A stretch of DNA of 64,000 nucleotides from Cellulomonas taurus. GTDB lineage: Bacteria > Actinomycetota > Actinomycetes > Actinomycetales > Cellulomonadaceae. Location: assembly GCF_012931845.1 (NCBI RefSeq), contig NZ_CP051884.1:1860001-1924000 (forward strand). Reading direction: 5' to 3'. How positions within the stretch are numbered: position 1 is the stretch's first letter; each line of letters opens with the position of its first letter. Below are positions 1-9,306 of the stretch, in pieces. The notes under the pieces are model-generated. The model was not told the DNA's origin, did no database searches, and was given only the letters and a program-made list of their open reading frames with translations. Both the position numbers and the translations under genes were made by a program.

Positions 1-588
1 GTGGCGCCCATGGACAACAACATCTACCTGATCCAGTGCACGGCGACCGGCGCCGGACTGTTGGTGGACGCCGCGGCGGAGGCTGATCGGGTGCTCGCAC
101 TGCTGGGGGCGACCGAGCCGGTGGGGGTGGTGACCACGCATCGGCACGGCGACCACCTGGGTGCGTTGGCCGAGGTGCTGACGGCGACCGGCGTCGGTTC
201 GTGGGCCGGGGCACCGGATGCGGCGGCCGTCGCCGCGGCGGCCGGGGTTCCGCTCCCCCGCCCGCTGTCCGACGGGGACCGCCTCACGGTGGGTGCGCTC
301 ACGATCTCCGTGATCGCCCTGCGTGGGCACACCCCCGGGTCGATCGCCCTGGCCTGGACCGATCCGGACGACGGGCTGACCCATCTGGTCACCGGTGACT
401 CGCTGTTCCCCGGCGGACCAGGCAGGACCCGGACACCGGAGGACTTCCGCACGCTGATGACCGACCTGGAGCAGCGGGTGTTCGCCCGGTTCGACGACGC
501 CACCGTGGTGCATCCCGGTCACGGGCTGCCGACCACCCTCGGCGCCGAACGGGGGTCGCTGCCCGACTGGTGGGCGCGCGGCTGGTGA
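1..588 (+). CDS. MBL-fold metallo-hydrolase (5' end probably outside window)
   Basis: Metallo-beta-lactamase-fold hydrolase. The signature H47-x-H49-x-D51-H52 is present, followed by a GHTPGS segment near residue 110, a GD metal ligand near 132 (TGDSLFPGG) and a PGHG near 171, so the binuclear metal site looks complete. Members of this glyoxalase II-like group usually have 20-30 residues before the DNNIYLI strand. Here only MAP precedes it and the frame is open to base 1, so the GTG at base 1 is probably internal and the true start lies upstream. The substrate cannot be told from sequence; glyoxalase II-like thioester hydrolysis is one option. The next gene follows after 100 bp on the same strand with its own ribosome binding site. 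Confidence 0.85.
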   Translation: MAPMDNNIYLIQCTATGAGLLVDAAAEADRVLALLGATEPVGVVTTHRHGDHLGALAEVLTATGVGSWAGAPDAAAVAAAAGVPLPRPLSDGDRLTVGALTISVIALRGHTPGSIALAWTDPDDGLTHLVTGDSLFPGGPGRTRTPEDFRTLMTDLEQRVFARFDDATVVHPGHGLPTTLGAERGSLPDWWARGW

Positions 589-688
589 GCCGACCACGAT
601 CGGGTGATCGTCTCGGATGGTGTCCGATTCGCCTGTTCTGCCATAGTGTCCGCGGTTTCAGTCCCGCCGTGCCCGAGGAGAACAGCCC

Positions 689-2053
689 ATGTCGACCGAC
701 GACGACAGCACCCGTCCGGAGGGCTCGTCGCAGCCAGCACCGGAGCACGAGTGGCCGACCAGCGACACCGGCGAGTCGTCGGGCACCGCCGACTCGGGCT
801 CCGACCAGGCGAGCACCGACCAGTTCACCCGGTGGAGCCAGCCGAGTGCCGCGCCGGAGACCGCCGCCTACGGAACCCCGGGCTACGGCGCGCAGCCCAG
901 CGGTGAGCAGACGGCCGCGTACGGGACCCCGGCCTACGGCGCCCCGCAGTCCGGCGTCGACCAGACCGCCGCCTACGGCACACCGGCGGCGCAGGCCTCG
1001 GGTGACGGCTCCGGCAGCGGTGAGACCCCGAGCTACGGCGAGCCCGCCGGCGAGGCTCCGAGCGCGCCGTCCTACGGTCAGCCCGCCGGCGACGCCCCCA
1101 GTGCACCCTCCTACGGTCAGCCCACCGGATACGGCCAGGCAGCGTCGTCCAGCCAGTCCGCGGCGGGTCAGGCTCCCTACGGCCAGGCACCGACCACCGG
1201 TGAGACCTCGTCCACCGGCTATGGCGCACCGGCCTACGGCCAGCAGCCCTACGGTGCGGCGCCGCAGGGGTACGGCTCCCCGCAGCAGGGTTACGGCCAG
1301 CCCGGTGCTCAGCAGCCCGGCTACGGCCAGCCCGGCAGCCAGGGTTACGGCCAGCCCGGGTACCCGGCACCCGGCGCACCCGGTGGCAGCTACCCCGGCT
1401 ACGCCCCCTACCCGGGCCCCGGGTCGAGCTCGCGCTGGGACGGCCCCTCGATCGCCTCGCTGGTCACCGCCGTGCTCGGCATCGGTCCGGCCGCTGTGGT
1501 GCTCGGCATCATCGGCCTGCGCCGCACCAAGAAGAACGCCACCCAGGGCAAGTGGATGGCCATCGTCGGTCTGATCTACGGCGGGCTGCAGACCCTGCTG
1601 TACCTGACCCTGGCGATCGCGATCCCGCTGGCGATCAACCACGAGAACGCCCAGGAGCGCGCCGAGCTCGACCGCCTGTACAACAACTGCGCCGACGGCT
1701 CGATGTCCGCCTGCGACGACCTGTACTGGGAGGCCGACATCAACTCGCCGGAGGAGGAGTTCGCCTCCACCTGTGGCGGCACCACCACCGACTCCGGCGG
1801 TGTCTGCGAGCTGCAGAGCATCGGCCCGGACGACGACACCGGCACCACCGACTCCAGCGCCATCGACCCGGACGCCCAGTCGTACGGCGACGACCCGACC
1901 CTGGACGCCTACTGGGACGCCTGCGAGGCCGGCGACCCGGACGCCTGCGACAACCTGTCCTGGGAGTCGCCCTGGGACTCGGAGTACGAGCAGTTCGGCA
2001 TCACCTGCGGCAACCGCGCCGAGGAGTACGCGTACTGCGCCGACGAGATGTGA
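689..2053 (+). CDS. DUF4190-type membrane protein, Tyr/Gly/Pro/Gln-rich N-terminus, two C-terminal Cys repeats
   Basis: A 454-residue protein in three parts. Residues 1-250 are low complexity, built on recurring YGQP, YGTP and YGAP units. Residues about 254-276 and 290-313 are two membrane helices with a short basic RRTKK linker, the DUF4190 arrangement. The tail carries two copies of a four-cysteine repeat (pattern C-A-x-G-x3-A-C-D-x-L, then F-x3-C-G, then C). The topology would place the Y/G/P/Q-rich segment and the repeats on the same face, but the sequence does not fix which. ATG is preceded by GAGGAG at 675-680. The next gene is a shorter paralogue with three repeats and no long Tyr-rich segment. 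Function is unknown; the conserved even number of cysteines suggests disulfides if the tail is outside. Confidence 0.8.
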   Translation: MSTDDDSTRPEGSSQPAPEHEWPTSDTGESSGTADSGSDQASTDQFTRWSQPSAAPETAAYGTPGYGAQPSGEQTAAYGTPAYGAPQSGVDQTAAYGTPAAQASGDGSGSGETPSYGEPAGEAPSAPSYGQPAGDAPSAPSYGQPTGYGQAASSSQSAAGQAPYGQAPTTGETSSTGYGAPAYGQQPYGAAPQGYGSPQQGYGQPGAQQPGYGQPGSQGYGQPGYPAPGAPGGSYPGYAPYPGPGSSSRWDGPSIASLVTAVLGIGPAAVVLGIIGLRRTKKNATQGKWMAIVGLIYGGLQTLLYLTLAIAIPLAINHENAQERAELDRLYNNCADGSMSACDDLYWEADINSPEEEFASTCGGTTTDSGGVCELQSIGPDDDTGTTDSSAIDPDAQSYGDDPTLDAYWDACEAGDPDACDNLSWESPWDSEYEQFGITCGNRAEEYAYCADEM

Positions 2054-2057
2054 CCTG

Positions 2058-2094
2058 CGACGACGGGCCGGTGAACAGGACCGGCCCGTCGTCG
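2058..2094 (+). terminator. Perfect 15-bp hairpin after the first DUF4190 gene
   Basis: Bases 2058-2072 pair without mismatch with 2080-2094 around a 7-nt loop. The hairpin starts 4 nt after the stop codon. There is no U tract, which is common for actinobacterial terminators. It could act as terminator or attenuator before the downstream paralogue, whose TAGAGT -10-like box lies at 2102-2107. Confidence 0.7.
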
Positions 2095-2133
2095 CACCGG
2101 TAGAGTCGCCGCGCACCCGTCCCGAGGAGTTCG

Positions 2134-2952
2134 ATGTCCGGCTACCCCGCCCCGGCGCCGATGATGGCCTTCCCGCCCCCGGTGCGCGCGCCCCGGGACG
2201 GTCGCGGCACCGCCGCCCTGATCACCGGCCTGGTCGGACTCGGGCCGCTGCCGATCGCGCTGGGTGTCTCCGCGATCCGGCACCGGCGCCGCAGCTACGG
2301 CCTCGGCTCCGGGATGGGCCTGACCGGCATCATCCTGGGCAGTCTGCAGGTCGGCCTCTACGTGCTGATCGGGCTGGTCCTGCTCGGCACCACCGCGTCG
2401 GGCAACACCGAGCGCGCGGAGCTGCGGGCGGCGTGCGCGGACGGCGACCTGCAGTCCTGCGACGACCTGTACCTCGCCGCGCCGCGCTACTCCGACGACG
2501 AGGCATTCGGGTCCAGTTGCGCCGGGCGGCAGGCGGTGAACGCCGGCGGGTACTGCACCGACCTCGGGACCGGGAACGTGATCCCGCTCGGGTACGGCGA
2601 CGACAGCACGCTGGACGGACTTTGGGACGCCTGCAACGCGGGTGATCTCACCTCCTGTGACGACCTGTACGCCCTGTCGCCGAGCAGCAGCGCCTACCTC
2701 GACTTCGGGGCGAGCTGCGGCAACCGTGGCAACGACGCGCGCTGGTGCGTGAACGACCCGGGTGACGACGCCCGGATGGACGGTCTGTACCAGGCGTGCG
2801 CCGCCGGGGACTGGACGTCCTGCGACGATCTGTACGAGGCGGCCCGACCGGGCAGCGGGTACCAGGCGTTCGCGGACACCTGCGGTAACCGGATCGAGCC
2901 CGGCGGCCAGTTGTGGTGCGAACAGGTGCCGGGGCTGGACCCGAACGTCTGA
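2134..2952 (+). CDS. DUF4190-type membrane protein with three Cys repeats
   Basis: Paralogue of the preceding gene, 272 residues. A short Pro-rich N-terminus is followed by two membrane helices (about 26-48 and 62-88) and three tandem copies of the four-cysteine repeat, each reading roughly C-A-x-G-D-x2-S-C-D-D-L-Y-x(10-15)-F-x3-C-(A/G)-x-R-x(5-8)-C. The repeats are much closer to each other than in the first gene, suggesting local duplication. ATG at 2134 follows GAGGAG directly upstream. No enzymatic motif is visible. The C-x-x-G-D-x-x-x-C spacing loosely recalls Sel1/Hcp-type cysteine repeats, but the units are longer and I do not assign that family. Confidence 0.78.
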   Translation: MSGYPAPAPMMAFPPPVRAPRDGRGTAALITGLVGLGPLPIALGVSAIRHRRRSYGLGSGMGLTGIILGSLQVGLYVLIGLVLLGTTASGNTERAELRAACADGDLQSCDDLYLAAPRYSDDEAFGSSCAGRQAVNAGGYCTDLGTGNVIPLGYGDDSTLDGLWDACNAGDLTSCDDLYALSPSSSAYLDFGASCGNRGNDARWCVNDPGDDARMDGLYQACAAGDWTSCDDLYEAARPGSGYQAFADTCGNRIEPGGQLWCEQVPGLDPNV

Positions 2953-2974
2953 CGCGGTCGGATGGGGCGAACGC

Positions 2975-4114
2975 TCAGGCCGGACCGAGCAGGGCGGTGG
3001 CGACCGTCGCGTGCGCCGACTCGTCGTCCGAGGGGTGGAACATCCCGGCCAGCACGTCCCGGTACAGCCGCCCGAGCTCGTTCCCGGCGAAGTAGCTGCC
3101 GCCGCCGCTGACCCGGATCGCCCGGTCGACCACCTCGCGGGCGGTCTCGGTGGCCCGCACCTTCAGCCCGACCACCTGCGCGAACCACAGCGCACCGTGC
3201 TCGACGCCCTGATCGACGTCGCGGGCCAGCGACCAGACCTGCGGCTCGATGCCGTGCTGGAGGATCCCGGCGTCCGCCACCCGCCAGCGGATGTCCGGGT
3301 CGGTGGCGTAGCTGGCGCCACCGCGCTTCATCGACGTGCGCCGGTGCGCGGCGGCGATGCCCAGCTCCAACGCGCGGCGGCCGATGCCGGTGTACACGGC
3401 CGCGAGCAGGATCTCGAACACCTGGAACAGGCGGAGCAGGTACGGGTCGGCGCTCGGGCCGACCGGCAGGGTGCGCACCAGACGTTCGGGCTTGGCCAGG
3501 GCGCCGTCCAGCACGGTGGTGCAGCTCTGGGTGGCGCGCATGCCGAGGGTGTCCCAGTCGTCCTTGCTGCTGGTGCCACCGTCCTCGCGGGCGACCACGC
3601 CGTGCACCAGCACCGGGTTCGTCGGGTCGGAGTCATCGCGGCCGAAGGTCGCCAGTCGGGTCCAGGCGGGCGAGAGCGAGGTGAAGATCTTGGTCCCGGT
3701 GAACCGGTAGCCGCCGTCCGGTTGCCGCTCGGCGCGGGTCCGGGAGTCGAACATCACCAGGTCGTTGCCGCCCTCGGAGTTCCCGAAGGCGAAGACCTCC
3801 CCCGCCGCCGCGTCCTCCAGGACGAAGCGCAGCGAGTCGTCGCCGGAGCGGTGCAGCAGGGCAGCGATCCCGGTGACCACCAGGTGCATGTTCACCGACA
3901 GCGCGGTCGCCGGGGCAGCGCCCGCCAGTCGAGCCTGTTCCCGGGCCACCTCCTCCAGGCTCAGGTCGGCCCCACCGAGCGACGCCGGGACGAAGGCAGT
4001 CAGGTAGCCGGCCGCCCGCAGGTCCTTCAGGTCGTCGTGCGGGAAGGTGTTCTCCCGGTCGTGGACGGCCGCCCGGGCGGCGATGTCGGCCAGCAGCTGC
4101 TCGGTGAGGATCAT
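2975..4114 (-). CDS. Acyl-CoA dehydrogenase family protein
   Basis: A 379-residue flavoprotein of the acyl-CoA dehydrogenase superfamily. The N-terminal helical domain (FPHDDLKDLRAAGYL), the middle beta domain (GTKIFTSLSP, WDTLGMRATQS) and the C-terminal helical bundle (ARDVDQGVEHG, VSGGGSYF) are all recognisable. The classical catalytic Glu is not obvious at the usual place, so the protein may belong to the monooxygenase or hydroxylase-like side of the family (DszC or HpaB-like) rather than act in beta-oxidation. An open frame continues far upstream but is a shadow of the TerC gene; ATG at 4114 matches where homology begins. It diverges from the YciI gene with 35 bp between starts. Confidence 0.82.
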   Translation of the reverse strand: MILTEQLLADIAARAAVHDRENTFPHDDLKDLRAAGYLTAFVPASLGGADLSLEEVAREQARLAGAAPATALSVNMHLVVTGIAALLHRSGDDSLRFVLEDAAAGEVFAFGNSEGGNDLVMFDSRTRAERQPDGGYRFTGTKIFTSLSPAWTRLATFGRDDSDPTNPVLVHGVVAREDGGTSSKDDWDTLGMRATQSCTTVLDGALAKPERLVRTLPVGPSADPYLLRLFQVFEILLAAVYTGIGRRALELGIAAAHRRTSMKRGGASYATDPDIRWRVADAGILQHGIEPQVWSLARDVDQGVEHGALWFAQVVGLKVRATETAREVVDRAIRVSGGGSYFAGNELGRLYRDVLAGMFHPSDDESAHATVATALLGPA

Positions 4115-4137
4115 GTCGTCCAGACTGCCACCGCGGG

Positions 4138-4149
4138 TAGCGTGACGCC
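4138..4149 (+). promoter_or_regulatory. -10 box (TAGCGT) for a leaderless yciI transcript
   Basis: TAGCGT at 4138-4143 lies exactly 6 nt before the ATG at 4150, with no Shine-Dalgarno in between. This spacing puts transcription start at the first base of the start codon. No clear -35. Confidence 0.55.
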
Positions 4150-4434
4150 ATGAGCCTCTACGCCGTGCAGTACCGCTACGACCAGCGCACCGACCTCCAG
4201 GACGAGGTCCGCCCCACCCACCGCGCCTACCTGCAGCAGGTCGCCGAACGCGGGCAGCTGCACGGCTCCGGCCCGTACACCGACGGGGAGCCGGGGGCGC
4301 TGCTGGTGTTCGACGCTCCGGACCGGGCGGCACTGGACGCCCTGCTGGCCGATGACCCCTTCGCCCGGGCCGGGGTGATCGCCGAGACGACCGTGCGGGA
4401 GTGGAAGCTCGTGATCGGCCCCTGGGCGGGCTGA
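4150..4434 (+). CDS. YciI family protein
   Basis: A 94-residue YCII-domain protein, the usual size for the ferredoxin-like dimeric fold. The conserved His (PTHRAYL), the G-x-L-x-G-S-G-P turn, an L-x-V-F-D-A strand and the DDPFARAGV segment are present, which include the His/Asp pair proposed as a catalytic or binding site in this family. It starts with ATG and has no ribosome binding site, consistent with a leaderless transcript. Family members range from peroxidase-like or dehydrochlorinase-like enzymes to uncharacterised proteins, so no substrate is assigned. It shares its upstream region with the divergent acyl-CoA dehydrogenase-like gene. Confidence 0.82.
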   Translation: MSLYAVQYRYDQRTDLQDEVRPTHRAYLQQVAERGQLHGSGPYTDGEPGALLVFDAPDRAALDALLADDPFARAGVIAETTVREWKLVIGPWAG

Positions 4435-4500
4435 GACCGACCCCGTCGAGAGGCGACGCGGACCTGACGCCGATCCCGGAAAGGCGCCGCACCGGGCGTG

Positions 4501-5505
4501 TCAGCTGTCGACAGCTGCCCGTCGCTCGTCCCGCCGGGCGGCCGCCACGCTGGTCAGCGCGGTCACGCCGAGGATCAGCACGATCACGACCAGGGAGACC
4601 CAGGTCGGCGGCTCCGGTGCCCAGGAGACCTCCTGGCCCCCGTTGATGAACGGCAGCGTGTTCTCGGCCAGCGCCTGCAGCACCAGCTTCACGCCGATGA
4701 AGCCGAGCAGCACACCGAGGCCGATGTTCAGGTAGCGGAGTCGGGTCAGAAGTCCACCGAGCAGGAAGTACAGCTGGCGCAGCCCCATCAGCGCGAAGAC
4801 GTTCGCCATCAGGACCAGGTACGGCTCGCGGGTCACGCCGAAGACCGCGGGGATCGAGTCGAAGGCGAACAGCAGGTCGGTGGCGCCGATCGCGATCAGC
4901 ACCAGCAGCATCGGGGTGATCACCCGGCGACCGTTCTCCCGCGCGGTCAGGTGCACGCCCTCGAACCGGTCGCTGGTCGGCAGCACGCGCTGCACGATCC
5001 GGACCAGCGCGGGCGGCGTGTAGTCGTCGTCCTCCCCTGCCTCGTCGCCGACGCCCTCCCGGGCGACCTTGATCGCGGTCCAAACCAGGAACAGGCCGAA
5101 GAGGTAGAACACCCAGGAGAAGTGCGCGATCACCGTGGCACCGAGGGCGATGAAGATCCCCCGGAACACCAGCGCCAGGATGATCCCGACCAGGAGGGCG
5201 GTCTGCTGGTACTGCCGTGGCACGGCGAACCGGGTCATGATCAGCAGGAAGACGAACAGGTTGTCGACGCTCAGCGAGTACTCGGTCAGCCAGCCCGCGA
5301 CGAACTCGCCCGCCGGTGCCGTCCCCCAGGTCAGGGCGACGACACCGGCGAAGACCAACGCCAATCCGATGTAGACCCCCAGGTACCGCAGGCACTCGGC
5401 GGTGCTCGGGACGTGCGGTCGTCGGCCGACCACCGCCACGTCCACGACCAGGATCGCCAGTGCTGCGCCGATCGAGACGAGCCAGACCAGGGGGGAGACA
5501 TCCAT
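4501..5505 (-). CDS. TerC family integral membrane protein (distal)
   Basis: A 334-residue TerC/Alx family protein with about nine hydrophobic helices. The family hallmarks EYSLSVDNLFVFLLIM and FAFDSIPAVFGVT contain the acidic residues thought to bind metal. Characterised relatives export Mn2+ or supply metal to exported enzymes. A charged loop (EAGEDDDY) separates the two halves. It starts 9 bp after the stop of the upstream TerC paralogue and so is almost certainly cotranscribed and under the same manganese riboswitch. A second, non-identical TerC copy may allow a hetero-oligomer or different metal affinity; this is inference. Confidence 0.88.
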   Translation of the reverse strand: MDVSPLVWLVSIGAALAILVVDVAVVGRRPHVPSTAECLRYLGVYIGLALVFAGVVALTWGTAPAGEFVAGWLTEYSLSVDNLFVFLLIMTRFAVPRQYQQTALLVGIILALVFRGIFIALGATVIAHFSWVFYLFGLFLVWTAIKVAREGVGDEAGEDDDYTPPALVRIVQRVLPTSDRFEGVHLTARENGRRVITPMLLVLIAIGATDLLFAFDSIPAVFGVTREPYLVLMANVFALMGLRQLYFLLGGLLTRLRYLNIGLGVLLGFIGVKLVLQALAENTLPFINGGQEVSWAPEPPTWVSLVVIVLILGVTALTSVAAARRDERRAAVDS

Positions 5506-5514
5506 GCGGGTGGG

Positions 5515-6558
5515 TCAGCTCTCCTTGGCGACGGGGGTGGTGTCCTCGGACACGGTAGCGACCTCGGCGTCCCGGCCGTCGCGACGGGTCTTGATCAGCG
5601 AGGCGATGGTGGCGACGGTCAAGGTGCCGAGGATCACCAGCAGCGAGACCACCGTGGGGATCTCCGGCGCCCACTCGAAGTGCTCGCCGCCGTTGATGAA
5701 GCTCAGCTCGTTGGTGTGCATGGCGTGCAGCACCAGCTTCACGCCGATGAAGCCGAGGATGAACGCCAGCCCCTGGGACAGGTAGACCAGACGCTCCAGC
5801 AGACCACCGAGCAGGAAGTACAGCTGGCGCAGGCCCAGCAGGGCGAAGGCGTTCGCGGTGAAGACGATGTACGGCTCCTGGGTGATGCCGTAGATCGCCG
5901 GGATCGAGTCCAGCGCGAAGATCACGTCGGTGGAGCCGATGGCCGCCATCACCAGCAGCATCGGGGTGATGAACCGCTTGCCGTCGATCCGGGTGGTGAG
6001 CCGGTCGCCGTGGTACTCGTCGACGGTGGGCAGCACGCGCTTGAGCAGCCGGACCGTCAGGCCGTCCTTGCGTTCGCTCGCATGATCGACCTCACCGGGC
6101 TCGTGCTTCTCCCGGGCCAGGTTGATGCCGGTGTACACCAGGTACGCGCCGAAGATGTAGAACACCCAGGACCACTGCTCGATGGCGGCGGCACCGACCA
6201 GGATGAACACGGTGCGCAGGACCAGCGCGATCGCCACGCCGACCAGCAGCACCTTCTGCTGGTACTCCCGGGGCACCGCGAACTTGGTCATGATGATCAG
6301 GAAGATGAACAGGTTGTCCACCGAGAGCGCCTTCTCCGTGACGTACCCGGTGAAGTACTCGGTGCCGTGTCCCCAGCCCCACACCGCGCCCAGGCCGACG
6401 CCGAAGACCACGGCGAGGCCGATGTAGACCGCCGACCAGATCGCCGATTCCTTGAAGGTCGGTGCGTGCGGGGTCCGCACATGCGCGTAGAAGTCGAAGA
6501 TGACGAGGCCGAGCACAGCGGCGCCCGTGACCAGCCAGACCCACAGGTCAACTGACAT
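5515..6558 (-). CDS. TerC family integral membrane protein (riboswitch-proximal)
   Basis: A 347-residue TerC/Alx homologue, first gene of the pair. It has the same two signature motifs (EKALSVDNLFIFLIIM and FALDSIPAIYGIT) and several membrane helices; the C-terminus is a soluble tail. Expected role is manganese efflux or loading, by analogy with Alx and MntP-regulated systems. The ATG at 6558 is preceded by GGAGG at 6567-6571 (minus strand), which forms part of a 10-bp hairpin of the yybP-ykoY leader. Translation is therefore probably switched on by Mn2+. Confidence 0.9.
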   Translation of the reverse strand: MSVDLWVWLVTGAAVLGLVIFDFYAHVRTPHAPTFKESAIWSAVYIGLAVVFGVGLGAVWGWGHGTEYFTGYVTEKALSVDNLFIFLIIMTKFAVPREYQQKVLLVGVAIALVLRTVFILVGAAAIEQWSWVFYIFGAYLVYTGINLAREKHEPGEVDHASERKDGLTVRLLKRVLPTVDEYHGDRLTTRIDGKRFITPMLLVMAAIGSTDVIFALDSIPAIYGITQEPYIVFTANAFALLGLRQLYFLLGGLLERLVYLSQGLAFILGFIGVKLVLHAMHTNELSFINGGEHFEWAPEIPTVVSLLVILGTLTVATIASLIKTRRDGRDAEVATVSEDTTPVAKES

Positions 6559-6566
6559 GGATGTTT

Positions 6567-6690
6567 CCTCCGGTACAGGGGTTGACGAAGTACCGGAGGT
6601 CTCTCCCTACCCTGACGGGCCGGTGACCCCGGGCCGACGACGCAGTCGACCGTGATGACGGGGGCACCGTGACGGGATACTCCCCTCCAC
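6567..6690 (-). promoter_or_regulatory. yybP-ykoY manganese riboswitch controlling the TerC pair
   Basis: The minus-strand leader contains the two conserved pieces of the yybP-ykoY class: GGGGAGTAT at 6685-6677 and CAGGGTAGGGAGAGACCT around 6615-6598. A 5' GGAGG (6688-6684) can pair with CCTCC (6599-6595) to form the closing helix. The same CCTCC belongs to a perfect 10-bp stem 6590-6599 with 6567-6576, which buries the GGAGG ribosome binding site 8 nt before the TerC start. The two helices exclude each other, so ligand binding would free the ribosome binding site. Recognition is by eye; no covariance search was run. Confidence 0.85.
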
Positions 6691-6743
6691 AGCGCGCTCA
6701 GCCTAGGCCATCAGTCCTAGAACGACGAGCTGACCTGCGCGTG

Positions 6744-7187
6744 TCATGTGACACAGAATTCGTTGCCCTCGGGATCGGCGAGCACCACCCAGGCGCCCTC
6801 CCGCTCGTCGTCCACCTCGGTCAGCACGGTGGCGCCGGCCTCGACCAGGGTGGCCGCGTGCTCGCGGGCGGCGGCGAGCTTGGCGGCCCGGTCGCTCGGT
6901 GCGATGCCGCGCTCGGCGGAGAACCGCACGTCCAGGTGCAGCCGGTTCTTGACCGTCTTGGCCTCGGGCACCTTCTGGAAGAAGATCCGCGGCCCGCGAC
7001 CGGCGGGGTCGACGATCGCGTAGGCGGGGTCACGGTCGCCGTCCGGGCCGATCCCCCAGGCGTCCATCGCCTCGTCCCAGGAGCCGAAGGGCGGTCGCGG
7101 CGGTTCCTCCACGTAGCCGAGGGCGGTGATCCAGAACGCGCCGAGCGCGCGCGGGCCGTGGCAGTCGATCACGATCTGGACGTCCAT
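6744..7187 (-). CDS. VOC (glyoxalase-like) family protein
   Basis: About 147 residues with the two-fold beta-alpha-beta-beta-beta arrangement of the vicinal oxygen chelate superfamily: CHGPRALGAFWITALGY in the first half, RLHLDVRF in the middle and VLADPEGNEFCV at the C-terminus, typical of Glyoxalase_6-like proteins. The His of RLHLD and the Glu of GNEFC are candidate metal ligands. GTG (7190) and ATG (7187) are adjacent; GAGGGAG at 7193-7199 gives proper spacing only to the ATG, so 7187 is chosen. It lies 16 bp downstream of uvrB and may be read through from it. No substrate assigned. Confidence 0.78.
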   Translation of the reverse strand: MDVQIVIDCHGPRALGAFWITALGYVEEPPRPPFGSWDEAMDAWGIGPDGDRDPAYAIVDPAGRGPRIFFQKVPEAKTVKNRLHLDVRFSAERGIAPSDRAAKLAAAREHAATLVEAGATVLTEVDDEREGAWVVLADPEGNEFCVT

Positions 7188-7203
7188 CACGCGCTCCCTC
7201 GAG

Positions 7204-9306
7204 TCAGGCGGTCGCCGCCGTCATCTGTCGCAGTTCCTTCTTCAGGCCGGAGATCTCGTCCCGGAGCCGGGCGGCCAGCTCGAACTGCAGCTCCGCGGCG
7301 GCCGCGTGCATCTGGTCCGAGAGCTCCTGGATCAGATCGCCCAGCTCACCGGCGGCGGCACCGGCGAGCTTGGCCCGCTCGGTGGTCGGCGCCTTGGAGC
7401 CGAGGCCCGGGACCGGTGCCTTGCCCCGCGACGACTGCCGCCCGGCGCCACCGAGCAGCTCGGCGGTGTCGGCGTCCTCCCGGGCCAGCAGGTCGGTGAT
7501 GTCGCCGATCCGCTTGCGCAGCGGCTGCGGGTCGATGCCGTGCTCGGTGTTGTAGGCGATCTGGATCTCGCGGCGGCGGTTGGTCTCCTCGATGGCCTTG
7601 GCCATTCCGGCGGTGACCTTGTCCGCGTACATGTGCACCTGGCCGGAGACGTTACGGGCGGCACGGCCGATGGTCTGGATCAGCGAGGTGTCCGAACGCA
7701 GGAAGCCCTCCTTGTCGGCGTCCAGGATCGCGACCAGGGACACCTCCGGCAGGTCGAGGCCCTCGCGCAGCAGGTTGATGCCGACCAGGACGTCGTACTC
7801 GCCCATCCGCAGTTCCCGCAGCAGTTCGACCCGGCGCAGGGTGTCCACCTCGGAGTGCAGGTAGCGGACCCGGACACCCTTCTCCAGGAAGTAGTCGGTG
7901 AGGTCCTCCGCCATCTTCTTGGTCAGGGTGGTGACCAGCACGCGCTCGTCCTTCTCCACCCGGGTGCGGATCTCCTCCAGCAGGTCGTCGATCTGGCCCT
8001 GGGTGGGCTTGACCACCACCTCCGGGTCGATCAGGCCGGTGGGTCGGATGATCTGCTGCACCACACCGTCGGACTGGGACAGCTCGTAGTTGCCCGGCGT
8101 GGCCGACAGGTACACGGTCTGGCCGATCCGGTCGACGAACTCCTCCCAGCGCAGCGGCCGGTTGTCGGTGGCGGAGGGCAGGCGGAAGCCGTAGTCGACC
8201 AGGTTCCGCTTGCGGGACATGTCGCCCTCGTACATCGCACCGATCTGCGGCACGGTCACGTGCGACTCGTCGATCACCAGGAGGAAGTCCTCCGGGAAGT
8301 AGTCCAGCAGCGTGTTGGGCGCGGTGCCCGCCGCGCGGCCGTCGATGTGCCGGGAGTAGTTCTCGATCCCGGAGCAGCTGCCGATCTGGCGCATCATCTC
8401 GATGTCGTAGGTGGTGCGCATGCGCAGCCGCTGGGCCTCCAGCAGCTTGTTCTGCCGCTCCAGCTCGGCCAGGCGCTCCTCCAGCTCCAGCTCGATCCCG
8501 GCGATGGCGCGCTCCATCCGCTCCGGGCCGGCGACGTAGTGCGTGGCCGGGAAGACGTGCACCTGGGTCTCGTTGCGGACCACGTCACCGGTCAGCGGGT
8601 GCAGGGTCTGGATCGCCTCGATCTCGTCCCCGAAGAACTCGATCCGGATCGCCAGCTCCTCGTACACCGGGATGATCTCGACCGTGTCGCCCCGCACCCG
8701 GAAGGTGCCGCGGGTGAAGGCCATGTCGTTCCGGCTGTACTGCTGGGTCACGAAGTCGCGGAGCAGCTGGTCGCGGTCGATCACGTCGCCGACGCTCAGC
8801 GTGATCATCCGGTCGACGTACTCCTGCGGGGTGCCCAGACCGTAGATGCAGGACACTGACGCCACTACGACCACGTCGCGCCGGGTCAGCAGCGAGGAGG
8901 TGGCCGAGTGCCGGAGCCGCTCGACCTCGTCGTTGATCGACGAGTCCTTCTCGATGTAGGTGTCCGTCTGCGCGATGTACGCCTCGGGCTGGTAGTAGTC
9001 GTAGTACGAGACGAAGTACTCGACGGCGTTGTTGGGCAGCAGCTCGCGGAACTCGTTCGCCAACTGCGCGGCCAGGGTCTTGTTCGGCGCCATCACCAGG
9101 GTGGGGCGCTGCAGCTTCTCGATCAGCCAGGCCGTGGTGGCCGACTTACCGGTTCCGGTGGCGCCCAGCAGGACGACGTCCTTCTCCCCCGCGGTGATCC
9201 GCTCGGCCAGCTCCGCGATCGCGGTCGGCTGGTCACCGGAGGGGGTGTACTCGGACACCACCTCGAACGGGGCGACGGTGCGCTGGAGATCGGTGACGGG
9301 ACGCAT
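7204..9306 (-). CDS. uvrB: Excinuclease ABC subunit B
   Basis: UvrB, the damage-verifying helicase-like subunit of nucleotide excision repair, 700 residues and full length. Walker A GATGTGKS is at residues 48-55, the beta-hairpin region [11 protein letters not shown] follows, then VIDESH (Walker B/DEAD-type) and the helicase motifs [12 protein letters not shown] and QTIGRAARN. The C-terminal UVR domain (about residues 660-695, [14 protein letters not shown]) that contacts UvrA and UvrC is intact. TAGGGT lies 6 nt before the ATG, so the mRNA is probably leaderless. No LexA-type palindrome was recognised upstream. Confidence 0.97.
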   Translation of the reverse strand: MRPVTDLQRTVAPFEVVSEYTPSGDQPTAIAELAERITAGEKDVVLLGATGTGKSATTAWLIEKLQRPTLVMAPNKTLAAQLANEFRELLPNNAVEYFVSYYDYYQPEAYIAQTDTYIEKDSSINDEVERLRHSATSSLLTRRDVVVVASVSCIYGLGTPQEYVDRMITLSVGDVIDRDQLLRDFVTQQYSRNDMAFTRGTFRVRGDTVEIIPVYEELAIRIEFFGDEIEAIQTLHPLTGDVVRNETQVHVFPATHYVAGPERMERAIAGIELELEERLAELERQNKLLEAQRLRMRTTYDIEMMRQIGSCSGIENYSRHIDGRAAGTAPNTLLDYFPEDFLLVIDESHVTVPQIGAMYEGDMSRKRNLVDYGFRLPSATDNRPLRWEEFVDRIGQTVYLSATPGNYELSQSDGVVQQIIRPTGLIDPEVVVKPTQGQIDDLLEEIRTRVEKDERVLVTTLTKKMAEDLTDYFLEKGVRVRYLHSEVDTLRRVELLRELRMGEYDVLVGINLLREGLDLPEVSLVAILDADKEGFLRSDTSLIQTIGRAARNVSGQVHMYADKVTAGMAKAIEETNRRREIQIAYNTEHGIDPQPLRKRIGDITDLLAREDADTAELLGGAGRQSSRGKAPVPGLGSKAPTTERAKLAGAAAGELGDLIQELSDQMHAAAAELQFELAARLRDEISGLKKELRQMTAATA

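Noticed and set aside
389-2116. 575-residue minus-strand open frame over the first DUF4190 gene
   Set aside because: Shadow of the YGQP repeats; the plus-strand gene has ribosome binding site, helices and a paralogue.
4115-5674. Upstream extension of the acyl-CoA dehydrogenase-like frame to 899 residues
   Set aside because: The extension is antisense-phase text of yciI and TerC; homology starts at the ATG at 4114.
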